From Hyaloscypha bicolor E (lineage: Eukaryota; Ascomycota; Leotiomycetes; Helotiales; Hyaloscyphaceae): a stretch of DNA of 64,000 nt. Where the stretch lies: positions 186,001 to 250,000 of the forward strand of contig NW_020194526.1 of NCBI RefSeq assembly GCF_002865645.1. Direction: 5' to 3'. The notes under the pieces are model-generated. The model worked only from the letters and a program-made list of their open reading frames with translations, was not told the DNA's origin and did not search any database. The first letter of the stretch is position 1, and each line of letters begins with the position of its first letter. A program made the translations under genes and the position numbers. This document shows, in pieces, positions 46,231-59,392 of the stretch.

Positions 46231-46435
46231 TATAATAGCGGAATTAATATAATAATTAAAGGCTCAAAGTTTAAAGAATCTCATATATTAGAAAATACTA
46301 AGCTATAGAATAAAGTAAGAAGAATGCCTTAATCTTTAGTATTATTCCGTCTAAGTAATTCTGGCTTAGCTTTATTTTATACCTGTTTCCAATATTATGT
46401 TTTTGGCAGATTATGCCCTTATACTAGCCATTATA
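46231..46435 (-). repeat. Right (5') LTR of inner Gypsy
   Basis: 205 bp, partner of 38420-38624. The first bases are TATAATAGCGG (TG to TA by RIP) and it ends GCCATTATA just before the CTAAT duplication. Confidence 0.9.
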
Positions 46436-46440
46436 CTAAT

Positions 46441-49400
46441 ATTTCTTTATAAGTCTAATAATATAATTAGAGCTAAGCTAAAGAATAATAATTATAAATA
46501 TATAATTATTATTATTATTAGTAATTTTATATATATTAATAACAAAGAATTAGAAAACTAGAGGCCGGTATAAGAATTAAGTAATATATTACTAAGAGAA
46601 AAAGAAAAAAGAAAAAAGAACTAAAATTAATAAGCTTATAGAATCTTATTATAAAATATAATTCGAGTAATATTCTTAAGTCTGGTTTAAGACAGAAATT
46701 CGAGAAGCCGAGATCCCGAGATTAATATTTATATTATTTAAATTCCTTATTTTTTAAAAAGAATTCTTTTATTTTTCTATTTAATAATATTAAAAAGAAT
46801 TAAAAAGAACTCTTAGCTTTAATTTCCTTTATATTAATATTCAAGAATTTTGCTTTATAAAGAATTATTTAAATTAAAATACTTTATAAGTAAAAAGCTA
46901 ATAAAGTAAATTCTATTAATTTGAATACCTTAATAAAAAAGGCTTTATTTAATAATAATAACTAATTTCGGAAAGCTTATTTAAAGAAACTTACCTTAAA
47001 ATATATTAGGAAATATAAAAACTTAAGTAATTCAATTAAATACTTTTCTGATTTGCCTTTAAATTCTTAATTAATTAAGGAAAAAGCCAATAAATTAATT
47101 ATTAGAAATAAGTTAATTCCAGAAAAAAGAAAGCTTTTATTAAAGATTCTTATAAATAGAAAAAAGGCTCTTGCCTTTAATTAGATATATTATAGAATTA
47201 TTTAACCCGAAATTATTCTTTTTCAGGAAATTCATATAATTAATTATAAAGCCTAATAAATGTCTAATTTTCTTATTTCGAGAATATTAATAAGAAAAGT
47301 AATAAATATATTTAAAAAAAAAAAATTAAATAAGAAATAATAAAGTATTCTTATAGCCTATATTATAATTCCTGATTTTTTATTACTAAAAAGAAAAAGA
47401 GAAATACTAATTTATAATTATTACTATAAATATAAATAAAATTATAATTTGAAATAATAGTTTTCCTTTTTAAATTAATAAATTTACTAAAGAATTTGTG
47501 AAATATATAATAGCTTTATTAATTAATTTCTTCTCTAAATATAATTAGGCCCTTTTAGTACTTAAATCGCGAAATATAATTGCTTTTATTATACTAATTA
47601 GTTTCTTATAAATAATATTAATATAAAGGGCCCTAAAACTTATTATAACTTTAAAAAAATAATTCCCAAAATCTAATATTTTATATTAAAATATATTTGA
47701 AATCTAAATATTACTTTAAAATAAATAAAATAAATAAAAGCTATTATTAGTTTAAAATCTTAATTTCATATATTTAAATTAAAGCTTATTGAATTTATAA
47801 CTAATATAAATAAAAGGCACTTATTAATAGCTAGATTTATTAGAATTCTCGAGTAATATTTCCCGGAAAATATTAAAAAAATATAAGAATTCCTCGGAAT
47901 TTGTATTTTCTATTATATTTAAATTAAGTATTTTAGAATAATTATGAATTTTTTTTATTAATTATTAAAGAAAGATATTACTTTTATTTTTAAGCTAAAG
48001 TAAAAAGCTATAATAATAGTATTATAAAAGGCATTAATAAAGATATAAGGTTTTATTTTAATTAATTATTTAAAAAGTACTAAAAAGATTATTTTAATAA
48101 TAAATATAAGCCTTATTAAATGAGATATAATATTATAATAACTAAATACCTAAAAATGAAAATACTTAATCTAATTTAAGAGTAGTTTCTGAAGTATTAT
48201 AAAAAGAAATTATAATATTACTAAATAAGAATATTAAGAAGCTCTAAAAGCCTTTAAGAAAATAAGATCTCATTTAATTAATATTTGTTTTATTCTTGAA
48301 ACTAATATAATAATACTTATAGCTTAACTAAATAAGGCTATTTTAAACTTGCCAAGTTTCTTATTAATTAAATAAATTATTTAAATATAGCTATTTGATT
48401 TTAAAGTCGAATTTATTTCAAAAAAGAAAAATATAACTATTAATAATTTCTTATAAAAGAGAAGAATTCTCTCTAATAATATAAATCAAGCTTATAAAGT
48501 AAATATTAATAATTAGATTATTATTAAAGTAAATATCATTATAATTATATTAGTAAAAAGCATTAAAAGAAATCCGGTTTCTTATTAAGCCCGGCTTAAA
48601 AAGATAAGTTTTAAGATAAAAGATATTTATTAGCTTTTTAATATATTACTTACTTTCTATAAAGCTTTAAAAAACTAGCTAAAATAAATTATAAAAAATT
48701 CTTTAATTTCAGAAAGAAAGTATTATTATATTTTATTATTAATAAGGAATTATATAAATAAAAAAATAAGGAAATACTAATATATTTTATTATTAATAGC
48801 CCTAAAAAAAAGAGAGATTATTTACTAATACTATATAAAGCTTAGATATAAAGAATATAAAAATACTTATAAATAAATAACTAATACTTTTTTTTAAAAA
48901 GGCTATTATATTAATTATATCTTTTATTAAAAAAGAAAAATAAACCAAATAAAAGAACTAATATATTTTACTTATATAATAAGCTTTTAGGAAAAAGTAA
49001 TACTTAATATAACTTATTTACTAAATAATAATAGAAAAAAGTTCCTTATTAATATAAGAGAAAATTTATTTAACTAGCTAAAAGCCAGGGTATTATTTAA
49101 AGCTATTTCGAAAATAATAGCTGATTTTATTTAAAAAGAAATTATATCCTAATATGGCATTTTAAAAAGATTAGTTATTAATAAAGGCCCAGAAAATAAA
49201 GGCATTATTAAGGCTTTTATAATTAAGTATAATATTTAATAAATATAGATTTTCATATATAATTTGAAGGCAAATAAAGGCATTAAATATAGTTATTACT
49301 TAATTAAAAAAGCTTTTATCTATATATATAAAAAAAGAAAATACTAAAGAAAATATCTTTTAATAATACTTTTAATTAAATATATTTCAATTCACGAATT

Positions 49401-49900
49401 AACTAATATAATATTCTTTTTTCTAATTTATAAAAAGAAAGCCGTTCTTCTTTATAAAATAAAGTGTCTTATATAAAGGCCCCTAAATTAAATAAGAACC
49501 AAAATAAGAAATAAGGTCTTAGAAATTTATATTTAATAATTTTAGCTATATAATAAAAATATAAAAGAAATTATATTTTATAAATAATACTTTCGAGAAT
49601 AAGGCAAGAAAGCTTTTAAAACTAAATATTATATTTACTTAAAAGAAATAAAAGCTAAAAACATTATTCTTATATATTATTTCTAATAAATTATAAATAT
49701 AACTTCTAATACTAAGCTTAACTTTTAATAAATAAGTTTATATTATATAAAAATTACTTTTTTAAAGAAATATTATAAACTAAAAAATTTAAATTAAATT
49801 AAATTAAAAAGTTTTTATATTAGAAATTACTTCAAAAAGTTCATATATAAAAAAGATATCTTTATTTTAATTAAAGATAATTTCGAGAATAATTTAAATA
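46441..49900 (+). pseudogene. Outer Gypsy, RT/RNase H/integrase part (eroded)
   Basis: Plus-strand fragments match a fungal Gypsy pol: SRNIIAFI near 47570 (families have SRD-TAF at the RT palm), RNase H end with ETNIIILIAQLNKAILNLPS and LFDFKVEF near 48290-48430, and integrase core with NKGPENKGIIKAFIIKYNI near 49175-49245. There are many stops. Resumes exactly after the inner element's target duplication. Confidence 0.7.
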
Positions 49901-49949
49901 AAATGAATTTTTCTAATAAGAATAAGTCTTAACAAAATATATAAATTAT

Positions 49950-52915
49950 AAATAAAGATTTTAATAAAGTTATTATTAAAACTCGAAGTTTAATAAAAGA
50001 ATTAACTCGACTTTAATTAGTAATAATTTCATTTGTTTTTATATATACCTAAAGAGCCTAATATATTTATTACTTAATAAATAATATAATAATATTATAA
50101 ATTTCACTTGTTTATTTATTTTTTAATGTTTTTTTTGTTTTTTTATTATTAGCCTTTTTTATTATTTTATTTTAAATTTTTTTGCTTTCTAATCTTAATA
50201 TCTTAAGAAATAATATATTCTTAAAAATAAGACAAGTATATTATAAAGTATTTAATATTAAATGAATTAATTTTAGGATTTCAGTAAAATACTAAAACAG
50301 ATTTTAATTTAATTAGAAAAATTTCATTTATTTATTTAAAAAAAGAACCTTAACTTTAAATATACTTTTATATTTTACTTTTATTTATTATATTTGTTTT
50401 AGAAAAGCTTTATATTCTTTTATTATATATTATAATTCTAAAAACCTAAAAAAACATTTATAAAAATTCCTTTATATATCTTTTAATAAATTCAATTATT
50501 CTTTTTATATACTTTTTTAAATTTCGCAAAAAACTACTATATAAGTAATATTTGGGTTTTTTATAATAAAATTAACTTTTTAAAAAATTAATAAATAAAA
50601 GAATTAAAAAGTTCTTATTTATAATAGATTTCTTTTTAAGTCTAGCTTAAGAAAATATTCTTATAATAAATTCTAATATATTTATTATTCTTATTAATTA
50701 TTAGAAATAGTTTCATTTACTAAATATTATTATTAAGCCTGGCTTAGAAATATTATAGTTTAAATAAAACTCGAAAACTTCTTTAATTAGTAAACTATAT
50801 CTTATTTCTTAGAAAAGTAATTCAAGATTCTTTAGGCCTAGCTTTCTAATCTTATTTATTATATCTTATACTAGCTCTTAAATAATATTATAAAAAAAAT
50901 AAGGCCCTTTCTAAAAAGATTAATTATATATCTAAAAAATCCGGAATATTAAATATTCTTAAGCCTAATTCAGAAATAAATATTAAAATATTTTATAATA
51001 ATTAAATAGTTATTAGTTTTAAAAATGTATTAAAAATTATTAACTAAGTTTTATTAAAGAAATAACCCGATGTAATTAAGCTTATTAATACTAGTATTAA
51101 TAGAATTATATTAGTTCTCAATAATGAATTTATTATATAATATAAATAATAAATATTATATATAAAAGAGTTTAATAAATGAAATTAGAAAGCCTTTAAA
51201 AATTAGTTTAGTTCTTTTATTCTTATAGCCAAGGCAATTATTACTATTTATAATAAGTATAATTAAAATCTAAATTATATTAGAGCTATATAAGAAAAAA
51301 ATACTTAAAGTATTCTAATTCTAATTATTTACTTGAACTCAAATAGCCTAAAATACTAATTTTAAGATAAAAGCTATTTAATTAGCTTAGATATTATTAT
51401 TAAAATACTTATATTTATATAAGCTATTAGGCTTATTAATAAATAAATCCTGGCTTATATTATTTTTTATTTTAATTTAATTATTAAAAACCTTAAAAAG
51501 CCTAATTTTAATTCTAGCTAAATTAGATCTTATATTATATTTACTAATATTAAATTTTCTTGAACTAAAATAATAAGCAAGAATAAATAAGATAATTAGC
51601 TGAAATTTAATAAAGAAAATATTAATTTTAAGATCCCGAGATCTTTTATTAATAAGAACTCTTTTAAGTTAAATATATTATTAAATTATTTCGTATTATA
51701 ATTAGCCCTATTAAATTGAATTTCATAAATAAAGTACTATTAAATTAATTCTTATGAACTAATTATATTATTTTAGGAAAATATAATAAATTTTTTTTTA
51801 AATAAATTTAAATAAACTTTATACTTATATTTATAAAGTCTATAATATAATTATTTCTAATATTATATTTGCTTTTTAAAATATCTTTATTTTAGAGAAA
51901 TATTATTATAATAATTATTTATATATAGCTTTTAAGTATATTATAAGAAATAACCCGAAACTTTTATTCTTTATTACTAATTTGCGTTTTTTTTTAAAAA
52001 AAAAGATTTATAACTTTTATAAGAATAAAAACTATTTTTATTTAATTATTATAATTATATAAATATTTTATTTTCTTATTCTAAAATCGAACTTAAGGCT
52101 AGTTTTAAAACCTTATAAGAATTTAATAATAAATCTAATAAGGAAAGTAATATTAAGCCTGTTTTAAGAAAAAGGAAAAGCTTAAAATAGAAAGCAATTA
52201 ATAATTCTTCTAATAAAGACCTTATTAATAGGCTACTTACTAATTATTTTCTAAGCCTATTTGAATTTAAAAGTAGTATAAGATCTAATTCTAATAACTT
52301 ATACCCGAAATTTCCTAATAATACCTTAGAGAAAATAGCTTTATTTACAAGTTATTTTCTTTTATTATTTCATATATCTAAATAAGAAACCAAGAAATAT
52401 ATTTAAAGTATTATTAATAATAATAGAAATAATATAAAATAAAATAACTCGAATTTTATTTCTAATAATATATAAATAAATAATATAAGATATCCGACTA
52501 TTAATAATAAAGATATTTTATTTATTCTAGAAAAAGAAAATTAATAAAGAAAGATAAAGGCTAAGCGAAATAATAAGAGAAAGTATTAGATTAATAACTT
52601 TAAAACTAGTTTATTTATAAAAAAAAATAAGCCCTTAATAAGGTATAAATAATTGCTTTTTTTATAAGAATATTATATTTAAGAAATAAAAAATAATATT
52701 AAGCCCGGTTTAGAATCCCGATTTTAATATAACTAAATTATAAGATTAGTATAAAGTTTAAAAGAAATAAAATTATATAATTTCTTTTCTCCTTAAATTA
52801 CTTATTTTAGTTTTATTATTTTCTTTATTTACTTTTATAAAATAAGGTTATATACTTAAGCTAGTATTTCTTTATAAATTCTTTTAGTAAACTAGTAAAT
52901 TATAAGTAACTTATT
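49950..52915 (+). pseudogene. Outer Gypsy, about 3-kb post-integrase region
   Basis: Between the integrase and the right LTR lies about 3 kb that still shows broken plus-strand open stretches (for example FEFKSSIRSNSNNLYPKFP near 52260-52320). It also shows a recurrent KPGL-like peptide encoded by a palindromic 15-18-mer (50635, 50733, 52153, 52698). I do not recognise a domain. It may be an additional ORF or a further insertion too eroded to delimit. Confidence 0.4.
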
Positions 52916-52930
52916 TAGGGAAAAGATAAT

Positions 52931-53140
52931 TATAATAGAAATTAGATTAATATTTAATATAATTATATATTTTTATATAATTCCTTAATATTTTTTTCTT
53001 TTTATATTTAGCCTTTATTTTTCTTATAAAAGAAATATTAAATAATTAAATATATACTTTATTAATATAATACTTCCTTAATTCGTAATTATTTTTAGTT
53101 AATTTCTTATTATATATTATATTTCTTTTTATTTCTCTTT
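52931..53140 (+). repeat. Right LTR of outer Gypsy
   Basis: About 210 bp starting TATAATAGAAATTAG, partner of 35027-35238. The purine-rich AGGGAAAAGA precedes it. Confidence 0.8.
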
Positions 53141-54038
53141 AATATAGCTAATATTTATAAACTATTTTTAAATTCAAATATTTTTATATAATATAAAAAA
53201 AATACTAAATATTTTAATAATTAAAAGAAATTATATAAGCTTATAACTATTAATAAAAAGAATTATATATTAGTTTTATTATATAATAATTTTATTTTTT
53301 ATTCGACTTTTATAAAATTCTTTTATATTTCAGAAACTTAAATTAATTTTAATAATATTAATAATTAATTTAAAGCCAATTTCAGTAATAGTAATAATAA
53401 TATTTCTTTATTAAAATATAATAAAAAACAATTTTATAAGAATTCGAATATTATAATATTCTTATAAAATAATATTTAATATAAGAACTTTTATTAAACT
53501 AAAATTACTAATATAATATAATAAGCCGTATTTTACAAAAATCGTTTATTTTAATAGTTTTAAGGTTTTAATTATATATTAAAGGCTAAGGTCTTTTATA
53601 TATAATTCATAGAAATTATATAAAAAAGCTAGCTTTTTTAAAATTCTAGATAATAATTCCTCTTTTATATTTAATTAATTAAGCTTTTATATATTATATA
53701 TTACTTATACTTTATTATTTATTACTTTATTTTTATTATTTTATTAAATTACGTTTTATATTCTAATATATTTTATATGAATTTTTATTTTATTATAATT
53801 TCTCTCTTATATTAGTTTTCTAAAAAAAAAGGAAATATTTAAAGTTATTTCTAAATTTTAAATATTAAAAGAAATTCGCATTTCTAATTTTAGATTTATT
53901 AATAAAATTAAGAATAAGAGAATTAAGAAAAAGCTAAAGAAATTTAAACTTATTATTTAAGCTTATAATAATAAAAAGAAATATATTATATTAACTTAAT
54001 TATTTATTATTTAATATATTAGCCTGAGAATTATTTTT

Positions 54039-54240
54039 AGTATTATTATTATAATAATAAATATTATAAAATTATATTTAGTATTATTATTATAATAATA
54101 AATATTATAAAATTATATTTATAAAATTATATTTAGTATTATTATTATAATAATAAATATTATAAAATTATATTTAGTATTATTATTATAATAATAAAAT
54201 ATTATATTATTATAATAATAAATATTATAAAATTATATTT
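54039..54240. repeat. 41-bp tandem array inside copia copy 2
   Basis: A 41-bp unit (AGTATTATTATTATAATAAT plus 21 bases) appears at 54039, 54080, 54135 and, in rearranged form, 54176, with a 14-bp partial copy between the second and third. The homologous site in copia copy 1 (about 29415-29460) has a single unit, so the array arose within this copy. Confidence 0.85.
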
Positions 54241-54524
54241 ATATAATATTTTATAAGTTTATATTTAATTAATAATCTTATTTAATTATAATTTCAAGTT
54301 TAATAAAGGTATTATTTATATAAATATTACTAGAATTATTCTTATATAAAAATATAAAAATAAAAACCTTTAAATTATATTAATTAAGATTATTATTATT
54401 ATAAGTAAAAAGAAAGCTATATATTAAAATCGCTTTATTAAAAACTAATATATTATATAATATATTATATTAATTTATTAATTATTATTTAAATTATTAA
54501 ATTCTCGAAAACTAATATAAAAAT

Positions 54525-55905
54525 AAGAGCTTATAATATTACTTACTATATATCTAAGTAAGGGCTACTTTTATATAACTACCCCTTTTATTTTCTTATA
54601 CTTTACTGCTTTTCCCTCTATAAATCTCTTTATTTTTCTTATAATTTATATTTTCTTTATTAAAACTAGTAATAGGTATTTCTCTTTACCTCTCTCTGTC
54701 CGTAATTATAGAATATAAGCCAAAAGAAATATGGAAAATACCTGTTCGCTCTTTAGTTCATATCCTTTACTAGTAAAAGAAGAGCTATAATCAAATTATA
54801 GCTAAGACTGGCCTAAAACAATCCATAATTCAAGGCATTATTAAGGGTACTTTCTCTCATATTATATATAAGGGCAAGGCAATAAAATGGCCTTTTTTTA
54901 AGCAGGCAAATATAAAGTATATTTTCCGATTCACTTCCTAGTCTTGGACTAATTATATCAAGTTATAGGCCTCTATTAAAGCCGAGCTTCGCTTAGAGGT
55001 ATCTACGACTACTATTCGCCAGATAATAAAGAATATAGATATTACTACTATATCGCTTGCTACCGACCGTTTATTTCCAAGAGATAAGCCGCTAAATAAC
55101 TAGCATTTGCCTTGAAATACTAATAGTAGAATACGGCAGATTAGAAGAAAGTTATATGGAATAATAAGGCAATATTTGAGACAGGAAAGAGAGAGAGAAT
55201 TTGGGTTATATATTAGCCGGATAAAAAGAATTACCCAAATTATATATAAAGTATATATTAGAACAGGAAAGTGAGTATAATAGTATAGGCAGTAATTAGC
55301 TGGGATTAGAAGTCCCTGCTTATTTTTTTTTAGAAAAAGAGGAGGAAATAAAGAGAATTTATAGTACGGTATATTTGAATTAGGTTTTAAAGCCTATAGC
55401 TTTTCCTTGGCTTAATATATTTATAAAAGAATAAAAAAAGAAGTTTATATTTATAAAGAATAGGGCAAAGATTTATAAGGGATATACTATTTTATTTTAC
55501 TAGCTCAAGAGTCTTTATAGAATTAATTAGCTATTTTCTTTTCCTGGCTTGAACCTAACTAAAAAGATTTGGAAATAAATAAAAAACGAGATTATAAAGC
55601 TAGAGATTATTCTTACTATAATTACAGATATAAAGAAGGTTATATAAGAGCTATAAAATGAGGTTAATTTAAAGAAATAGAAATATTTAATAAAAAGACT
55701 TACTTATAAGCTTAAAGATATTATTAATTATAAGGGAATAGTAACTATATATTAAATTTCTTTAATTTTAATAATAAAAGCAAGGCTTTATATAAATCAG
55801 AACTATTTAGTAAAGTATAGGCTATAAAAATAATATTTTAGTAGAGTTAGTAGAATTAGTAAAGTAGTTATATAAGTATATAATAAATAATACCGCAAGC
55901 TTATA
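54525..55905 (+). mobile_element. Tc1/mariner-like DNA transposon inserted in copia copy 2
   Basis: About 1.38 kb of less AT-rich sequence interrupts the copia alignment. The ends carry imperfect inverted repeats (AGAGCTTATAATATTACTTA at left; the reverse complement of GTAATACCGCAAGCTTAT-like sequence at right). Plus-strand fragments read as a helix-turn-helix N-terminus (AELRLEVSTTTIRQIIKN, about 54987-55040) and a degraded catalytic domain. Stops and shifts throughout. Limits are approximate within about 10 bases. The superfamily is inferred from size and the HTH fragment. Confidence 0.55.
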
Positions 55906-58259
55906 TTTAATAAATATATTTAATAATAAATTAAAAATATTACTAAAAAACTAAGATTTATAAAACTAATAAAAATATTCTTATATTTAATTACTTTTAT
56001 AAATATTTTATTTATAAATAATAAAGATTTCTTTTTTTAAATTAAATATATTTTAGTTTTAATAAATAAATCTAAATATATTAATATTATTTATTATTTC
56101 TTTATTAAATATAAAAGAATTATTAAAAGTATTTTAGTTTTAAAATTATATAATATAGCTTATAGCTATAATATAAATACTTTTATTAAATTAATAATTA
56201 ATAAAATATTAGAAATAGAACTATTACTAATTATTTATATAAATTCGAAGTTTTTTCTTAGAAATTCTTTTTAAAAATTATTTAAAGATATATTATATAT
56301 TTTTAAAAAATAGAAATTATAATAATAATTATAATTATAAAAACTAGAGTTTAGTTAAATCTAAAGAAAATTATTAATAAATAATTTTATTTAAATGTTT
56401 TTTATAAGAATTACTTATAAATAAAATAAATATTAAATTATTAAATAAATAACTAAAGCTTTAAAAGTAATAAATATAATTAATAAAAATATTTAGCTAA
56501 ACTAGAGTATAAATAAGAATTATATTATAACTTTATTATATTTGAAATATTTGAAATTATCTTTAATTTTATAAAACACTTTTTATTTTTTATTTTAATA
56601 TTTGCTTTTTATATATTTATTAGCTTAGTTAATATAATTTAGAATTATATTAAGACAAAAATAATTTTATTAATAATTTTTTATTTAGATATATTTATAT
56701 TAATAGTACTTGTATTTATTATTAATAATTAATTAATAAATAGAACTATATATTACTTATTAATAATATAAAAAAAGATATATAAAATATTAAATAATTA
56801 CTAATAATATTAAAGTAAATAAACTATAAATCTCAGAATTTTCCTAAAATAATAATATAATATTCTTTTAAGATATTTATTTACTATATATAAAAGTTAG
56901 ATAAAAATATTATATTTTAAAAAGGCTATATAAAATTATAAATTTATATATTAAAGCTCTAAATAAAATTAAAAGAACTAAAGAACTTTTATAAATTAAA
57001 CTTATTTATTATTATTTCCCATAACTAATTATAAATCTTTTATTTTATTTTTATAATATTTAAGATATTTCTTTATTTTATTTAAGTCTTAATATCTGAG
57101 AATAAGCCTTTTAATTTTTTTTTTTTTTTGAAAAAAGGCTCTTTAAGCCTTAAATATTATTATACTTAAATTTAATTATAAGCTTAATAAATAATATAAA
57201 GAAATTAAAAATGTTTTTAAAGCTATATAAAGAAACGTTTTATTAAATTATAATATAAAGAATATATAATATTTTAAAATTTATATATATTATATTTCTT
57301 TTAAGATTTAAAATACCTAAATAATATAACTTAAGGTTATATTATAATTATATATTACTTATTTTAAAGCAAGGTATTTAGTATAAACTAGTTAGTAAAT
57401 AAAGTTTAAAAACTAGCTTCTTAGTATTTATATTAATGCTTATATTTAGTTATATATGAAATATCTCGATTTTAATATTTTATTAATTAAATAATATTTA
57501 TTATATTCATTTATTAATAAAGCTTTATAAATTAATTCTAATAATTCTATTATTATATTATTTATATTACTATTATTTTTTACTATTAGGTTTTATTTAT
57601 TATTAGAGATATAAAAAGAGATTAAAGATATTATTTTTCTAGAAAAGTTAAAAAGCAATTAATAATAATAATTAAAATAATAATTCAAAATATTAAATAT
57701 TTACTTTTGTAATTAATATAATAAGCTAATTATATTTAATATAAAATAAATATATATTAAAGCTTAATAAAAAATATTTTATATAATTATAATTCTTAAT
57801 AATTAAATATTAGTATAATAAAATAACTAGTAATAATTAGTATTTATTTTATATTAAAGAGAAAAAAACTTATTAAAAAAATTAAATAATTATATAATAA
57901 GTTCGAAATATCTAGAAATTATAAAGTATTAATATTCTTAAATACTAAATATATTCAAGCTAATAATGGCTTCTTTATCTTCGAATTATATTATAATTAA
58001 TTAAGCTATAAGAATATATTAATTTCGAAGATTATTTAAAGTATTAATTCTTTATTACTAATTATTTTTTACTTTAAATAAAAACTTATTCTAATTATTT
58101 TATCTTTTTATTATTAGTAATATTAATTCTAAACTTTTTATTATATCTTTAAAGAAATTAGAAAATTAGTTTTATTTAAATTTCTTTATAACTTATACTA
58201 ATAATTATTTAAATAATTCAAATTTCGTTTAAATCAAGAATTTATATTATAATATAATT

Positions 58260-58327
58260 AATTTAACTTTATATATTAATTTAATTTCATATATTAATTT
58301 AATTTTATATATTAATTTAATTTTCTT
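58260..58327. repeat. 18-bp tandem repeat (about 3.8 copies)
   Basis: AATTTAATTTTATATATT is repeated head to tail with one or two changes per copy. Confidence 0.85.
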
Positions 58328-59120
58328 ATTAATTATATCTAAAGTAATAATATATTAATCTTTTTATAATAAATTAAAACTTTTATATATAATAGCTAGA
58401 TTATATTTATATAAAATATATAACTTATAAGTTTCTAATATAATTTATATTTTAACTAAATATTTTAATAGATTTTATTATTTATTTTATCTTAATAAAA
58501 TAATTACTTTATTTTAAAATATAAATTATATATTATAATACTTTTAATATAGCCTTTTAATTATTTAATGACTTTATTTTCCAAATATTATATATTATAA
58601 TATATAAAACTTTATTAAAGATTAATTAAAGTAATAAAAATCTTTATAAATTAATATTTTAATTAATTATATATATTTAATATATTTATCTTATAATTAA
58701 ATTCTTGAAATATAGCTATATCTCGAAATAATAAATGAAATTCTTTATATATATTATTAATAGGTTAAGAAATTATACTAAAAGATTTAATTATAAATAA
58801 TATTAGCTTAGTAATATATATTTAGAGAATTTATTATATTATTAAGTATTATATATAAGATATAATAAAGAAATATAAGAAATAAAATTTAATAAATATT
58901 TAATAATTTTAATTTAAGTTTCTTTATAATTAGATCTAAAAAAGATATGGCTTTATATTAAAGAACTTATTTTTTATTAATTTCCCGAAATAAATAACGA
59001 GAAATTAAATAAGAATTAGACTTTTAATAATATTTAAATATTATATTATTAGCTTAATTATTATTTATAATAAAGCCTTTATTAATAATTATTAGATTTA
59101 AATAAGAGGCATTTATTAAA

Positions 59121-59392
59121 TAATTTAAAGGAATTATTTTTAAAGCCATTTTCTTAAATATTTTAAAGGAATTATTTTTGAGGCTATTTCCTTAAATAAT
59201 TTAAAGAAGTAAATTATTTTCAAGGCTATTTTCTCGAATATTTGAAAGGAATTATTTTTGAGGCCATTTTCTTAAATAATTTAAAGAAGTAAGTTATTTT
59301 TAAAGCTATTTTTTTTTAAATATTTTAGAAAAGTTATTTTTGAAGTTATTTCTTAAATACTTTAGAAAAGCAAGTTATTTTTAAGCCTATTT
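59121..59392. repeat. Minisatellite with 37-44-bp units (about 7 copies)
   Basis: Units consist of AAAGGAATTATTTTTGAGGC followed by an A/T-rich second half ending TTAAATAATTT or TTAAATATTTT. Two alternating versions (GGAATTATTT and GAAGTAAATTATTT) suggest a higher-order dimer unit. Length varies by indels in T-runs. Confidence 0.8.

Larger units (their letters stand above)
38415..46440 (-). mobile_element. Inner Gypsy (chromodomain-type) retrotransposon
   Basis: Element 38420-46435 (8016 bp) between exact 5-bp duplications CTAAT (38415-38419, 46436-46440). LTRs are 38420-38624 and 46231-46435, both 205 bp without indels. The 15-C run right after the left LTR is the polypurine tract on the minus strand, so the element points to the left. 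Gag, RT, RNase H, integrase and a chromodomain-like tail follow in Gypsy order on the minus strand. It has more GC left than the outer Gypsy, so it is younger. Confidence 0.9.
35022..53145 (+). mobile_element. Outer Gypsy retrotransposon inserted in copia copy 2
   Basis: Element 35027-53140 with flanking AATAT (35022-35026, 53141-53145). Copia copy 1 has AGTAC at the matching site (28815-28819), so AATAT is its RIP form. LTRs are 35027-35238 and 52931-53140. It is split by an inner Gypsy element (38420-46435), leaving about 10.1 kb of its own sequence. Plus-strand orientation follows from RT and integrase motifs and from the purine-rich AGGGAAAAGA just before the right LTR. Confidence 0.8.
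31421..56252 (+). mobile_element. Copia retrotransposon, copy 2, heavily RIP-eroded and split by insertions
   Basis: The left LTR (31421 to about 31660) and internal sequence run to 35026, continue at 53141 to about 54525, and resume at about 55905 to 56252. Each segment aligns in order with copia copy 1: for example 33841-34000 with 27530-27690, 53150-53290 with 28820-28970, and 55905-56250 with 30125-30450. The gaps are a Gypsy element and a Tc1/mariner-like element. The 3' end breaks off after TTCGAAGTT within RNase H. Almost every C in readable codons is lost, so it is much older than copy 1. Confidence 0.8.
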
